Below are positions 14,001-29,000 of a stretch of DNA of 64,000 nt, piece by piece. The notes beneath the pieces are model-generated. The model had not been told where the DNA came from. It was given only the letters and a program-made list of their open reading frames with translations, and made no database searches. The first letter of the stretch is position 1. Each line of letters opens with the position of its first letter. Location: contig WNNJ02003776.1 in NCBI GenBank assembly GCA_012934845.2, positions 434,001 through 498,000 on the forward strand, read 5' to 3'. This DNA is from Pomphorhynchus laevis. Its lineage: Eukaryota > Acanthocephala > Palaeacanthocephala > Echinorhynchida > Pomphorhynchidae. Made by a program: the position numbers and the translations under genes.

Positions 14001-17000
14001 TTACACCTGCCCTGGGACACTCACTGGTGTACTCATAAATATATCACTGTTTTCCTCATGAAGAGGCATAAACACCAGGCAGCATTCTATATATCCTCAT
14101 CAGACTAAGAAATAGAACCGAATTATTCTTGCATTATTCAAAGTCACTACGTATGCCCAGTCATCCTATGTGTGACGACAAACTTCAACAACGGTAGACG
14201 CGTTTCGCTCTACCGGCTCTTATCAGTACCGTGACTTTTATAATCATCCATATGCACCTTGACACACGCTTAAACAGTGTATAAAGCTCGAAAACCCGAA
14301 CTTTCCTTTATCTGAATCATCGAAGGGAATATAGCATAAGCTCTGTGCATGGCAGTGACTATTACAGTTTAACCATGCATCAGGCACTAAATTCTTTTTA
14401 ATAGAAATGCTGTTTTACAGGGACACTTTAAAGTGTACAAATATATAAAATATAATTTGTTGTTACACCTGCCCTGGGACACACAATGGTGTACTCGTAA
14501 ATAAATCACTATGTTTTACTCATGATGAGGCATAAACACCAGGCAGCATTCTATATATCCTCATCAGATCAAGAAATATAACCGAATTATTCTCGCAATA
14601 TTCAAACGTCGTTACGTATGCCCAGTCATCATATGTGTGACGACAAACTTCAACAACGGTATACGCGTTTCGCTCTAATGGAGTTCATCAGTATCGTGAC
14701 TTCAATAATCATTCATAGGCACCTTAACACACGCTTAAACAGTGTTTAAAGCTCGAAAAACCGAACTTCCCTTTATCTGAATCGTCAAATGAAATTTAGC
14801 ATAAGCGCTGTGCATGCGTAGCGACTTTAAATATTGCGAGAATAATTCGGTTCTATTTCTTGGTCTGATGAGGATATATAGAATGCTGACTGGTATTTAT
14901 ACCTCCTTATGAGGAAAACATAATGATTTCGTAAGAAATCCTGAACCGTTGTTTACTCAGCACATTTGTATATGTTACTTATTATAACTTACTTATCCGT
15001 ATATACGCCAGTGACTTTATTATTGCTTTTCTATATTTTATCTAATATATTGATAAGTTATAACATTTATTTAATCTGAAATATTATTATGCATGTTATA
15101 TTAAATAAAAAATGTATATATACATAATAATTGTTATTATTCATATTATTCATATTTTTAATATATATAATGTTATATTATATATAATGTTACATTTTAG
15201 TTATTGTTAGTTATATTATTTATTAATATATTTTGTCGCATAACCTTTTAATATATTTCTGAATTTTTGGTTTTTAATAAGCCAACATTAAACTTTGTTT
15301 GAATAATTTGTTTGAACATAATTTATATGTTTAAATAGTATAGATTAGTAATCAAATAAATTTGAAATTACAAATTTTCTCTTTAATAATCATTTGTCCT
15401 GCATTTAGTAGGATCAGATTTCATTGAAGTCAATGAAAAGTGATTTGCAAGAAAAAAATATTTTGTTAAAAAATATTTTTTGTTGACCTTAGCTTTTATT
15501 AAGTTTAGTTGAAAGTAACATCCCCTTTTGCCATTATTTTTCAGCTTGCTGGTTTAATTACTCCATGCGACGAAAAATGCCATTTGCAGCGAACATATGA
15601 CGAACATTTGAAAAAATATGTTTACATGTATACACATGCTGAAATGCAGGTAACATTGAAGATTATCGAATGTTATACATTTTGTATACTTTAGGATTAT
15701 CCTTCTCTTGGGAGTATATATTACAATTTAGCTGAAAACGATATCAATTTAATTTTCGCCGTTACTAGACCACAATATGAACTTTATAAATCCATATCAG
15801 AATTTCTTGAAAATGCTGTTGTTGGAATATTGGAAAACGATTCAAGTAATATCGTGGACTTGGTTACTGAAAATTACAAGGTAGCAAAACATTGTCATCA
15901 TTAATATTGCAAACTAATTAGAATCGAAGAGAAGTAAATCGATTTTGAGAATGATATTAATAGAATAATGCACAATAGAATATTTATTCCGTCTTTAAAA
16001 CAAGCATCTCTGATTTTCTGTGTATCAAAATATTCATACATTTTTACATTATAGATAATAAACTAAAAATTTGTAATACAAAATTTGCAACTCGTCAAAT
16101 ATGTAAAATCAAATAAATTTATTAAATCAAATAAGTTCCAGATTTATTTCCCATCAAAAGTGGATTTTTTTCTTGTGATCAGCTTCGTGTTTTGTTTTCT
16201 TATATTTTATTAAAAAGTATGCAAGTAATTATTATATTGAATGTCTTGACACTTTAATTCAAGATAGTAACATAAAATGAGCCTGTGACGATAAATTACA
16301 AATTCCTTTTTCAAATTTTTATTTAAAATTAATTTGTATTTTTTTTATAAATTTGATAATTTAATTATTCCATAATATATTAATTTTAAATGAATAATTT
16401 AATAAGAAATTGAATATTAATAATAGTTGATAATTATTTTAATAATTACATCATTTATATTTCCTTGCATTATTTATTTTTAACATAAAAATAAATAATG
16501 ATAACTTTGATATTAAGGAAATATTGATATTGAGAAAATATATATTTTATATATTTACTTAGTTTTGAAAATGGAAAAATTATATGTAATTATTAGCAGA
16601 CATAAATAATGTTTATATTAAGTAAGTATTGATGCATAACAACTGCGTTTATAATGCAGGTTTATTGTATTAATTAATGCAAATATATTTTATTTGTCAA
16701 TTTCATTAAATATGTCTAATATTAAATATTAGACATTTTGATAACATATAGTTTTAATATTTCTAACTTTATTAAAATCATCTAAATTAATGTAATCAGG
16801 AAGATTGACAGTGCAAAAATAAAAGCTAGAAATGATTATTAGGGCCTTTATAATTGCGAATAATTTATATTTTTAACTTTTAATAATTTATTCTTTATAA
16901 TATTATTTTGATTAGAATTTACATAAAATAATTTTTAGAAAATACTTAATGAGTCAGATAAGATTAATGAATCTACTAAATAAAGTTAAATAATAAATAA

Positions 17001-20000
17001 GGATTTAATAAGTTCATATAATTAAGTCTACGTAATTTATATTACGTAGATATATTGTTATATTGTAATAATATATAATTATATATAATAATATATTATT
17101 TGAAAATAATATAAAATAGTACAATATTATTATTGTCCTAACTACACCCTATTTAAAAAGATCTAACTACTAATATTGTATTTACATAAAAAACCTATAA
17201 TCTAATGCATTAAATATGTATGCATCTTCATATTTATTGGCTGCTAATTTCATAATAATAGAGTTGCATGTAAAACTCGAGTTGTTAACTTACATCCGTT
17301 TGTAAGTTAACAAAGGAATTTGTTGACTTACAAACTCAATTAGTTGAGGAACTTCTATTCCTCAAATATCTGATATGATTATTAAGGATTTAAGTAAACT
17401 ATTAATAAATTCCATTCTATTCTATTATTTATCACATTAACACATTCATTACAATTTATGAATCCCAAAATTAACAAATAATAATTAATAAAAATTAACA
17501 ATTAATAATTAATAAAGTAATAAGTAATAATAAGTTTACGTATTTCATACGATATATTAATTAAAAATAAAGATAATTGATAAAAATTATATAACATTTT
17601 ATACAATTAATATTTATATCAAGTTAAAAAATTATAATTTAAATTTTATATAAAAGTCAATTTTATGAATTGACTAATAAATAACCGACGATATATCAGA
17701 ATAAGGATTAGTGATCATCAGTCGCAAGAAATGACTAAACGATGCTTGGCTTTACCTGCTTGCTGATTTGATTCATTGTATTAATTAATGCAAATATATT
17801 TTCTTTCTCAATTTTTAGATTCATTAAATAATTTATAAAAAATATTTACTATTAAATATTTTAAATATTTTTATGCATTAGATATTTTTTATATTTTCAA
17901 CATTCAGGCATACTTTAATAGCACATATATCTGATTTTAATATTTCTAACTTTATCAAAATCACCTATTGCTTTAGAAAATTACAAATAAAATACGAATG
18001 GTCATGAATACAAGCTCAATTATTAATGATAGTTCTTCACTGGTGGTCGATATGTCCCCAAATTGTTCAATGTGAGTATAAAAGTATTCACTATGATTTC
18101 CTGTTTTAGTAATAAAAATGTAAAGTATAAAGACTTTTCAATAAACTAGTTTTACTTATAATTCTTAATTATTTTAAGGTACGTTTAAGTTTATTATTTG
18201 TTTCAGTAATATAAACGTAGACTTTAAAATCCTTTCAATAAACACTTTATATTTACTTTGAATTTTTAATTTTTTTAAGTTAAATTTAAAACTTTAGTGC
18301 TAATTAAAATAATCTTTCAAATCATAAAATAAGTTGAAAGATCTTCAACTTATAAGTTCTTTAAAATTGTTTGGAAAATTTTTTAAAAACAAGGAACTTA
18401 ATGAAGTTGATAATTTCTACAAATGCTTGTAACATTAGTTTTGGTTAGAAACGATATACAACAATAATTTAACAAACAATCGATTTTCGGATTCTAATTC
18501 CGGGATAATTATTTTAACAGTCATGGGCACATACATATATTCAAATTTGATTCTAAAGCGTGATACTCGTAAACGCTTTCGAGAATTTCATGGATTTCAA
18601 AATATTAAAATATAGAAAATTTCAATACTGTCATAACATACATTTTTTCGAATTAATTTCTCTACAAAGTAAGCACTAATCCAAGTGTTATTTTTTAATT
18701 TAACACTTATTTGATAACATTTTGCATGATATTTTGCAAGAACACGTCAAGTTGTAATCATTTAATATTACTCCTAAGTAAGATATTAAAATTTCGTCAA
18801 AATTTCATTGGCACAATATTCAGAATACTAAGTAATTAAATCAGCTAACTGAGTCTACGTATTGTTATATAATAATAAAAAAAAACATAATAATGCCAAT
18901 TCAAAATTTAATAATTAAATAATAAAATTAATAATTGTTTTTAGATTTTCTATAATTTAAATCAAGTTAAAAATAAAAATAAAAAATAAAAAATAAAATT
19001 TAAAATAAACGTCATTTTTATGAATTGACTAATAAATAACAGACGTTGTATCAGAATAAGAATTAGAGGTCATCAGGAGGAACTGCTATGCTATCAGGTT
19101 TCGGCCCCTAACTCCTCTACCCAACATAGCAGCGGGGCCAAATACATGCTAATGATGTATTTCCTCTGAAATAACTATCTAGTATCTTATTCTAATGCAA
19201 AGTATATTATTTATTATCCATCCATAAAAATTTGCCACTTAAGAGTTTAAATTTATTCTTTATATTATTGTGTTGATTTATATATTTTACTATTTTCTGC
19301 TTGATGTTATTTTTATAGTAACCTAGTTTAAAATATGTATCTATTAAATTATTTAAATGATTTTGAAGAAAGCCAATATCATTACATATTGTTGCAATTC
19401 TTAAAATTTCATTATTTAATGTATTATATTTTAATATTATATGGTATGCATGAATGCTCATGCAAAAATATGTTTCTTGTAAATTTAAATATGTCATCTT
19501 TACGATATAAATTAATAGTAGTTTTAGTTAATGTTAATTTAATGTTCATATCTAGATATACACCTTCTTTATCATTAATATTGGTTTTGTTAAGAATAAG
19601 GCTTTCTGGATAAATGTGCTCACTAATTGAATAAAAATTATTAGAATTAAATACACATATATCATCAATGTATCGAAACATATATTTCATATATTTATAT
19701 TGTTTAGATTTAGTTTTTACACAGTTATGAACAAATTCATATTCTATAAAGCTTAAAAACAAGTCAGCGATAATTGGGCTTCTATTACCACACATTGGAA
19801 CACCTTTTACTTGTGTAAATATAGATGTCCATACTTTTAAATAATTTTGATTTATCAAAATATTTAAGGATTCTATTAATTTCAATTTTATCCATATATT
19901 TATATTTATTTGATGGTTTAATTTTTGTTAGATAGGCGTTATAATTATTATAACATATATATGTATATCTTTTTCCGAATATAAGGTTAATTAATTTTAC

Positions 20001-23000
20001 TAACGCTTCTTTAATATCTACTAAATCTAGATTTGTATAAAGCGTACTAAAATCGTATGTATTTATATTTTGAAAATTTATTCCTTTTGTCTGTTTTAAA
20101 AATTCTTTTGTAGAATTAATACTGAAATAGTGTTTTATACCAGTATTAATTTCGATTACCTTGCAATATTTTTTAAAATGTGCTTTAATTACTTTAAGTA
20201 TTTTATTCATATAGACAGAAAGTGGTTTTAATGTACATTTAAACGCACTACATATGAACCTAGGTTTTATTGGATTTTTATGTAATTTTGGATTCCAATA
20301 TAATATAGGTATAGTTTTATTATCTAATTCAACCTTTATACCCTTTTTATCCATTATAGAACAGTGACTTGTAATAATTGTTTCTAAACTCAACTCACTA
20401 CGTTCATATGTTGGATTTACATTTAAATCATTAGAATTAACCTCTTTCATTAGTATATCATAATAAAGCTTTTTGCATATGAAGACAAAGTTATTACTAG
20501 CTTTATCAATAGTTGTTATTATATAGTTATCCTTTAATTTAGTATATTAAAGGATAACTATATATTAAACTAGTATATTAAAGGATAACTATACATATCT
20601 TTATTAATTTTATCTTTCCTTTCATAATTGTTTGTTATTTTCATTTTATTTTTAATTTTATCAAATATATAATCTTTCCAAATTTTTATCTTAGATATAT
20701 TCGAGCTTTCACTATTAATCAGCTTACTAAAGTAATCATTTAAGTTATTATATAACGAACTGTAAATTTTATTTTTGTCGTTGTTGTTATTTAATCTATA
20801 TTTATACCCTTTTGATAGCAGCTTTCTTAATTCACAATTTTCAATTAATTCTAGATTATGGGTACATATATGTTCATTTATTTTATCAAAACTAAGACTT
20901 TTACAATTGCATTCTGTTTCCATTATGTTTCTAATATTATCGTTACATATTGATTTTAATTCTTTATTATAATTACAAATTTTTCGTCCTAATGGTGGTA
21001 GGAGTTTATACCTTATTTTAGGAATATATTTACTTAAATCTGACCCTATTATTTCTTTACTTTTAGAATTATTTAAAAGTCCGGCTATATTTATGTTATC
21101 TATACATTTATTAATGAAGTTTATGGTTAATGTATATTTTCTATTGTTATTATTTACATTTATTGTATACGATTATAGTATTTTGTATTACAATAACTGT
21201 CTATTATACAACTTAGCCTATCATAGTCGTTAATTAATTTTTGATTTATTGAACATATGATATCTTTAGAAAAACTTCTTATATTTACATAAAGATCTTT
21301 TAGCTTATTATCACTTAAAAGTTGTTTTAATATTTCTAATTGTTCATTTATATACATATCTTTTTTAATATTTTTAACTCTATTTTTCCTATTCCTTTTA
21401 TCACCATGACTTCTTGGTTTGCGTTTAACCGGATTATTATAATATAGTTGTTTATTATGTATTATACTACTTCTGCCAATTCCTTGTACCACGTCATTCA
21501 ATCCTAATGGGTACATGGAATTAAGCGTTTTAATCCAAAAATCTTCTTTTTCTAATAGTTTTTGATTTAATATTGAAATGTTTTCTTCGATAATATGTTC
21601 TAAAATAAATAATTTACAGTTTTTAATATCATGTCCTATTAATCTCATATGTTTATGAAATATAGTTTGACTATTATGCTGTATATTATATATGTGTTGC
21701 CTAAACCTAGTTTTTAACATTTGATATGTTTTTCCTATATATTGCAATCCACATGTGCATTGTATTAGATACACTACACCTGCGGTATTGCAGTTACAAT
21801 TATTATTAATATTTAATGAAAAACATTTGTTTGTCGTATTACTTACGATACAATTATTATTATTTAAAACATCACAAACTATACAATTTTTTCTGTTACA
21901 TTTAACAGATCTAAAATTGAAATCACTAGTACTTACGTATTTTTCCAATATTGTTCCAAGTATCATAGCATGAAAGTATAAAATCCAAGTATCATAGCAT
22001 GTTGAAACGTTAGTGCACAGAGTCTGCGCCTTGATGATTCACTGAGTACCAAGGTTGGTGCAGGATAATGTTTGTGGTTAGATCATGTTTCAACTTGTTC
22101 GTGTCGATATTCGTACACTAGTTTGTATGTAAATGTTTAGGATTGAAGCACAGAGCAGTATATAATATTTTGTATAATTTATATCAAATTAAAATAAAAA
22201 GTTGAAATTTAAAAAAAAGTCAATTTTTATGAATTAACTAATAAATAACAACGACGTATAAGAATAAAAAATATATGTCGTCAAAAAGAGCTGCTATATT
22301 ATCAGGTTTCGACCTTTTTTCCAATATATTAATAGAATATATTATTTATATATATTATGCTTTATCTTAACCTGACATAATGATAAGACTAGCAAATTAA
22401 TATTTATTCAATCAAATATGTATTTATAATATGTATTATAATACATATGTATAATATGTATTTAAAATATGTATTTTAAATGTAAGTACCATAATTTGTA
22501 ACAACGGTAAATCAGATTTATATTTATCCACATAAAACCAAGTTATATTGTTAAATATATGTTTATATTGTTATAAACTAAGTTATATTTGTATATCGAG
22601 GTATATTGTTATTCGTATAACTTGTGTACTACCTGGACTTATATAATCTTTTAGAGAAGACTGCTAGGACAGCCAAAATATTGTCTGAAAAACAATTTGT
22701 GTATTTTTTCTAAAGGATCATCATGTAAAGACAAAACAATATGTAGGATCAACAAGAAACATTAATCTATCGGGTTTTGTCACCTTTATCTTAACCTGAC
22801 ATAATGATAAGACTAACAAATTAATATTTATTCAATCAAATATGTATTTTAAATGAGTGTACCAGAATTTGTAACAGATGACCCTTTGTGCGATAAGAAA
22901 GTTCACAGTTTAATAATGCTGGTAAATCAGATTTATATTGATCCACAAAAAACTTAAAAATGAAATACAAATAGATTCAAAACAAAATATCAGAATACTT

Positions 23001-26000
23001 TTATCTATCAGAATTAAACATTAATATGTTACACGTCCACTTTTTCAACCCTGTATGATATCAAGTTAGTGAAAGCCTTGACAGTTATTAAATAGTAGAG
23101 AAAATAGTGTAAATTAATTATTCATTTTTCAAAAATATATATCGTCCGACTTCTGGTACTGCCTTATAAATAATAACAAATTATTACATCATTGACCATC
23201 ATAATTTAAATCGACCTGCATGCCAAGCTTTGAGAAATTAAATGCTGCTCTATACTGTTCTAATTAAAGCAAACCCGCCATATATACAGTATTGTAGTGC
23301 CCGAAACATGATAATAAAGCAGTTATTCTCAAACACCTCTAATCTTAATCTTAATAAATCGTATATTATCTGTTCATCGGTTCATAAAAGCTCCGAGTTT
23401 TAATATAAGCATATTTCCATGTTTGAACGTTTATAATAAATTATTTTTAGACAAATCATTATATTTGTAAAAACATAATAATTATGTAGTTTATGAATTT
23501 GAATTTATAACGATGAATTTTTTTATAAATACACAGTAAGCCTCCGTTAATTGATATAATTTATTAATGCTTCTGTACGTTTTATTTATATTAGTATTAT
23601 TTTGATGAACTCTAAATTGCCTAAAGTTAATAGGTCAATTTTAATTTTAAAATAATCAAATTATTAACTTATCTCGACCTATCCACACTTATCAAAAAAA
23701 CTGTTTAAGATTATATAAAAATTATAATATATTTATATTACATTTAAGACTATAAAAATTACTGTACAGAGCAATCAAAAATATTTTAGAAGGTAGGACT
23801 CATCTCTGTGGAATAGGTCATTGATGTTGTTAAAAGACTTCGTAATGTCAAGTCTTCTGGAGTAGACGAGATTCGACATAAAGCTTTGAAGGCTCTTGAC
23901 GTTGTTAGCATGAGTGGTCAACACGGATCTTCAACGTTGCATTGATATCGGGCAAGGTTCCTAGTGAGTGGCGAACGGGGGTGGTGGTACCGATCATTAA
24001 GGAATTGACCGAAGAGTGTGTTCTAATTATCGGGGCATCACTCTTCTTAGCCAAACTGGTAAGCCTTTTGCTAAAATTCTTGAGTTAAGGATACTTGAGT
24101 TAATTCTTGGATTAATGGACATTTATAGGTAGAACAATGCGGCTTTCATCCAGGTCGTGGAACTACGGATCAGTTCTTTACTCTTTCAACTATCCTTGAA
24201 CGGTCTTGGGAGTTCGCTTAACCAGTCTACATGTGCTTTAAAGATTTGGAGAAGGCTTTCGACCGAGTTTGGCAAGAGAGGTTGTGGGATGTACTAAAAA
24301 GTATGGAGTACCACACTATCTTCGGGTATCTGTGGCTTCTCCGTATGAACAAAGTATGATATCTGTTTGTGTTCTATGTAGGATGTCTGAGTCATTTCCA
24401 GTAGGTATTGGGTTTTATCAGGTTGTATCTTTGTGTCCACTTTGTCCACTTTTGTTCATTTTTCACATGGACAAAATTACGAAACAGGCTGCTCTGACAG
24501 ATGTCGGTTTTTAGGTTGGTTCCATCAGTATACTATCTCTGCTCTTTACAGATGATGTTGTTTTGTTGTCTTCTTGTCCTGAGGACTTACAATGCCAACT
24601 AGAACTATTCACGATGGAATGCCAAGCGACAGGATGTTGGTTAGTACCTCTGAGACTGTCTCTGTGTTTTTCTTCGGATTCAGTTGTTAATGTAAATCAA
24701 TATTGGGAAAAATGTTTTTCCTAATTTGGAGGATTTTAAGTATGTTTGGGTATTGTCCTCGAGGGACGGCAGGAACATAAGGGAGATTGAGTAACGGATC
24801 TGTGCAGCTAGCGCAACAATTCATTGTTTGTTCATGTCTGTCGTGGTGAAGCGGGAGTTTAGTCTATGGGTGAACCTTTCCATTTTTTACCCAATCTTGG
24901 TTCCTATCTCAACCTATGGTTATGAGCTTTGGGTTACGACCGAAAGAATAATATCTTGGATACAGGCGACCGAAATGAGGTTCCTTCGCGGTGTGGTCGG
25001 TCTTAGTGTTAAAGATAAAGTTAGGAATTCGATTATCCGGGATGGACGCAGAGTAAAGTCGCTGTTTATCCACATTGAAGAAAGTCAGCTGAGGTTGCTA
25101 GGACACATTCTGAGGATGTCTAGGGATCACCGGTTGATAATAAAATAATGTGTATTTTTATTTTTTATTTTTTTTTACTTGTCAAGAAATTGTTATTGTA
25201 GAAATTATAATTGAAATTTAGGATTGATTTAGTATTAATTAAACAATATCTTTTAGTGAAAACGTGAGCAACGAATGTGAAATTGGCCTTGGAAAAACTG
25301 TAAGCTCTCTTAGTATTTTTGCTAGTTTGTCTCTATGCAATTGTAACTATTATTTATTAATTAAATAATAAGCAATATTTTAAATATGCAAAGAAGGAAA
25401 TATTTTGAATCAATTAATTACAACTTATTGAAAAACAACATTTTATTATATGTATTTAGATAGCCTATAAAACATTGCACGGCAACATTTTGATAATATT
25501 ATGAATAGATGTACGAAGCAAAATTAAGAATAAATTTGCGATTTGTTGATCCTGTTCTAAATTTCCAAATTTAAAATTAGCTATTTTAATTTATCAAAAT
25601 TTATTTTTTATCTACGGCAACCTGTTTATTCTGATAGATTTTAATGTTAATATTTTGTATAAAAACGTTTAAATGCATGTACACTTTCAAATACAAGTAT
25701 ATTTTAAAATATACAAATTTGTATATTACAAATATTCTGTATTTAGAATGCATTGAACGAACGATGAAAAATATATTGAACGTTTGTTTGTTCATTGAAC
25801 TAACGTTTAATGTATTTTAAGTAAAAACGTTAGATAAAATGTTATCTAACGTTATCTGCGTTATATTCTCGTTATATAGCGTTATAGTCTAAATCAAATG
25901 AAAATCAAACGAAAAGTAAAAATTAAGATTTATATTTTTAGCTGATCACTTAGATAAATGATTTGTATTGACTTCACCGCTAAAGTATTTGATAAACGTC

Positions 26001-29000
26001 TCAGGGCTAGCCGAAGTACTGTGAATTCATATCCAGCTTAATTTTGTTTAGATTTTTTTATAAATCAAAGTATCCATATTTAAATATATGTTTGGAATTA
26101 ATCTATACTTAAAATGAAATCCAGCATCACCTGGAGCATTACAAATTAGATATCTAATTTGTAATGTATTATGTTTTCTTATTTCCAGCAAAAAATGCAT
26201 GTCACTTTAAAGTGACTGGCATCTGCTAGACTAAGTCGATCGTAATTTCTTAACGCTAAGAAATTAAAAAAAAATTTGATGTAGACAATTAAACTTTGTT
26301 TAAATTATTACTTAATCACCATACTTTAACTTTATCATAATAATTTATTAACCATTAAGATTTTTTAATATATGCAATCATACTTTGTTTGAATTAAACT
26401 AATATTTTTTACTTTTAACTGGTAATTCTATTGATTACAACGTTTGCAATCGAATAGTACAATATTTTCGTTTCTCATCTATTCTTTCAAATAGCGAAAT
26501 TGTTATTATAATTTTCAAACAGGATTAAGCTTTAAACTTACAATGTCATCGTTTTATTATATTAATACAAATTAATTTTAACATTAATTTTATTTAGCTT
26601 GCACTAAAAATATCTATTACCAGCAAAATATGTCTTAATAATGCAATAAACTTGTCTTTCCACCCATTTGGTATGAGAAGCCAGCAACTTATTGTGGAAA
26701 TGAATCCGTTATGTAATTGTACCTGTGCGAATGAAAACAATGTAAGTTATGAATAATTTGTCTTCTTTTTACGATTCGGCAGCTTGAGAGCCTCGATATC
26801 ACAAAAATAAATTGTGTAAATCTTAAATCAAAAAATATATCAACGAAAATATTTTTGCAAAATAATTCTATCTGATTTTTGCTTGAAAATCTACAAACTA
26901 GTTTCTTTCTCTCTCGCCCATATTTGACAGCAAAGTTTCGATAGAGTGAACACAGTAAAGTCGTACTTATTAATTCTAAATCTTTATCACATTTTTGTAG
27001 CCAGTAAAACTTTTATTAAATATAATTTATTTAATTAAATTTAATTTTTACTAGAGTTGTAAAAATTATTTATTTTATTATATTTATATATTTTTATATA
27101 TTCGAACAAGTGGCGGTTTTGATTATTTGAACCGATAGTTTGAATTCATTTTTATAACCGAATTTTTAAAATGATTAATGATTAAATTAATGAGTAATGA
27201 TTAATTGATAATTTACTAATTGATAATTTAACTATAATTAATATTAATCATATTAATTATATTATTTTAATTAAATTAATTAAATGTATTTTAATGTATT
27301 ACATGCTATCATTGGCAGTTAGACACTCTTCAATCGTTATCGAACATATACTGCAACGGAAATGGGAAATTTCATTGCGGAAATTGTCAATGCAATGATG
27401 GATTTTACGGAGATAAGTGTGAGTGCAATGGAAATAGTGCATCGACAGAAGTTCTACTTCATCAATGTATAAGGTATTCTTAACTGCAGAATTCTGACAT
27501 ACACGCAATAAAGTTACTTTGTAGCCCTGGCAGTAATGTTATTTGTTATGGACGTGGACAGTGTATCTGCGGAAGATGTAAATGCTTTTCGAGAGAGGTT
27601 TGTTATTAATAATCTGAATAGTAAAAATAATATACAATTAATTTGTATAAAATTTAAATTAATAATTCATTTTTAATTATAATAATTTCATGGATTTTTT
27701 GTAATTCACAGTAAATATTAAAAATATAAATATTATATAAACATTTTCACTATTTAAAGAATGTTTATATATCTTCGTGATTGCCATTTTATTTTTGATT
27801 ACAAAAATTACTGCTAAATTGTCTTTTTAATTTATTAATATATGAGAACCTAAATAATAATATTTTTTCACCAGAGAAAATACATCATTGGCATTTATTT
27901 GACAATTTTGATGTTTAGTTGAAGTATATAGATTGAAATCAGATAACATAGCTATTCAGCATTATTACCACTTATTATAATTCTATTACACGGTATAATA
28001 TCTATTAATCGATTAATTAAAATACTAGGTTATGAATATCCGCTCCGTTACACTGCAAAATAGACCTGATCACGTAATATTTAAATGCGCACAACGGTCT
28101 TTTGTTGTTGATGAATTTAAAAATTCGAAGGATATATTAACTTCTTTAAAGAGGGCTCAATTTTCACGTGCCTCAATGCCTTGGACAATATTCTACCGAT
28201 GAGATCTCGGACTGCATGGTGTCTTACGAAGGTCTTTCTATTATGATAGTGAATGCATAACATTGTAAATATGCCTACACAAATGACGCAAAGTCATATC
28301 CTCATGAATTTTGGAAGACAATAAAGTGGACTCTCCCTCCGACTACGCTTGAGGAATTGCTTGTCATGTAAGCTCGTCGCATCTGTCTAATAAGAAATCG
28401 ACATCCTGTTTCGTATGTAGAATGTAAGTTTACCAATCTTTAATTTTTCTTTGCGCATAATCTAACTCAATTAATTAATTGAATAAAATCCTGGGTAAAA
28501 AATATTATTTTGAAGATTAAAATATTTACATCTTTATATTAAAATATAGTACAACATATGTAAACATAATTAAGTAATCTGATTAGTATGAGGCAAACAA
28601 GTTTTAATGTTATTTACTTTATCTCATTGTATTAAAATTAAAAATCCATTTAATTTTGCTTTTTTAGTAATTTATATTTTTAATATTATTAAAAAATTAT
28701 AATATTCACTAAATATCAATAATGATTAATATCAATCTCAATTTTCCTAAAGGCTGATAGTTATTAATATTTAAGTAGGATTTGTTATATATATTATTAA
28801 GACCGCGGAAATAGAAGCGAACATTGACGAACAAAATGAAACTTTTTCGTGTTTACTACGCTATAAATATTAGTAATCTCTATTATGAATTGGTAAAAGT
28901 TACCGTTCGTTAAAATTATCAAAATCAAGATCTGTTTGAGAATTGCCAATCCGTGTAGTTACACAATTTTGAAGAGCTTATGCGATAGTTACAAAATCAA

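Larger units (their letters stand above)
13770..14930 (-). mobile_element. Retrozyme-like tandem array, about 465-bp units with hammerheads
   Basis: Two full units and part of a third start near 13791, 14249 and 14714; an inverted fragment closes the array at 14825-14930. There is no coding frame. Each complete unit has a type I hammerhead on the - strand, exactly 465 bp apart. This is the layout of small metazoan retrozymes, which are transcribed, self-cleaved and circularised. Confidence 0.85.
18834..21990 (-). mobile_element. PLE-1, nearly full length, permuted (GIY-YIG upstream of RT)
   Basis: This is the most complete copy of the dominant family. In transcription order: zinc-binding CNRKNCIVC and GIY-YIG nuclease (21966-21160), linker (20923-20570), RT (20450-19785, 19885-19424), C-terminal GKFLWMDNK (to 19207), pseudoknot segment (19083-19139), AT-rich tail and terminus ACTCAGTTAGCTGA (18834). 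Several frameshifts make it inactive. The nuclease-first order is that of Naiad-type PLEs; Penelope itself has the reverse order. Confidence 0.92.
23770..25195 (+). mobile_element. Broken LINE, copy 3
   Basis: Same family as 5700-7095 and 10810-12830 but in the + orientation. In reading order, frames show [32 protein letters not shown] (motif A), [19 protein letters not shown] (motif B region), [15 protein letters not shown] (motif C, YADD to FTDD) and [18 protein letters not shown] with [11 protein letters not shown] at the end, then the tail ACTTGTCAAGAAATTG. Frameshifted throughout. Confidence 0.85.

Noticed and set aside
19335-19613. Plus-strand frame in the PLE-1 copy
   Set aside because: Antisense shadow of the PLE-1 C-terminal frame.
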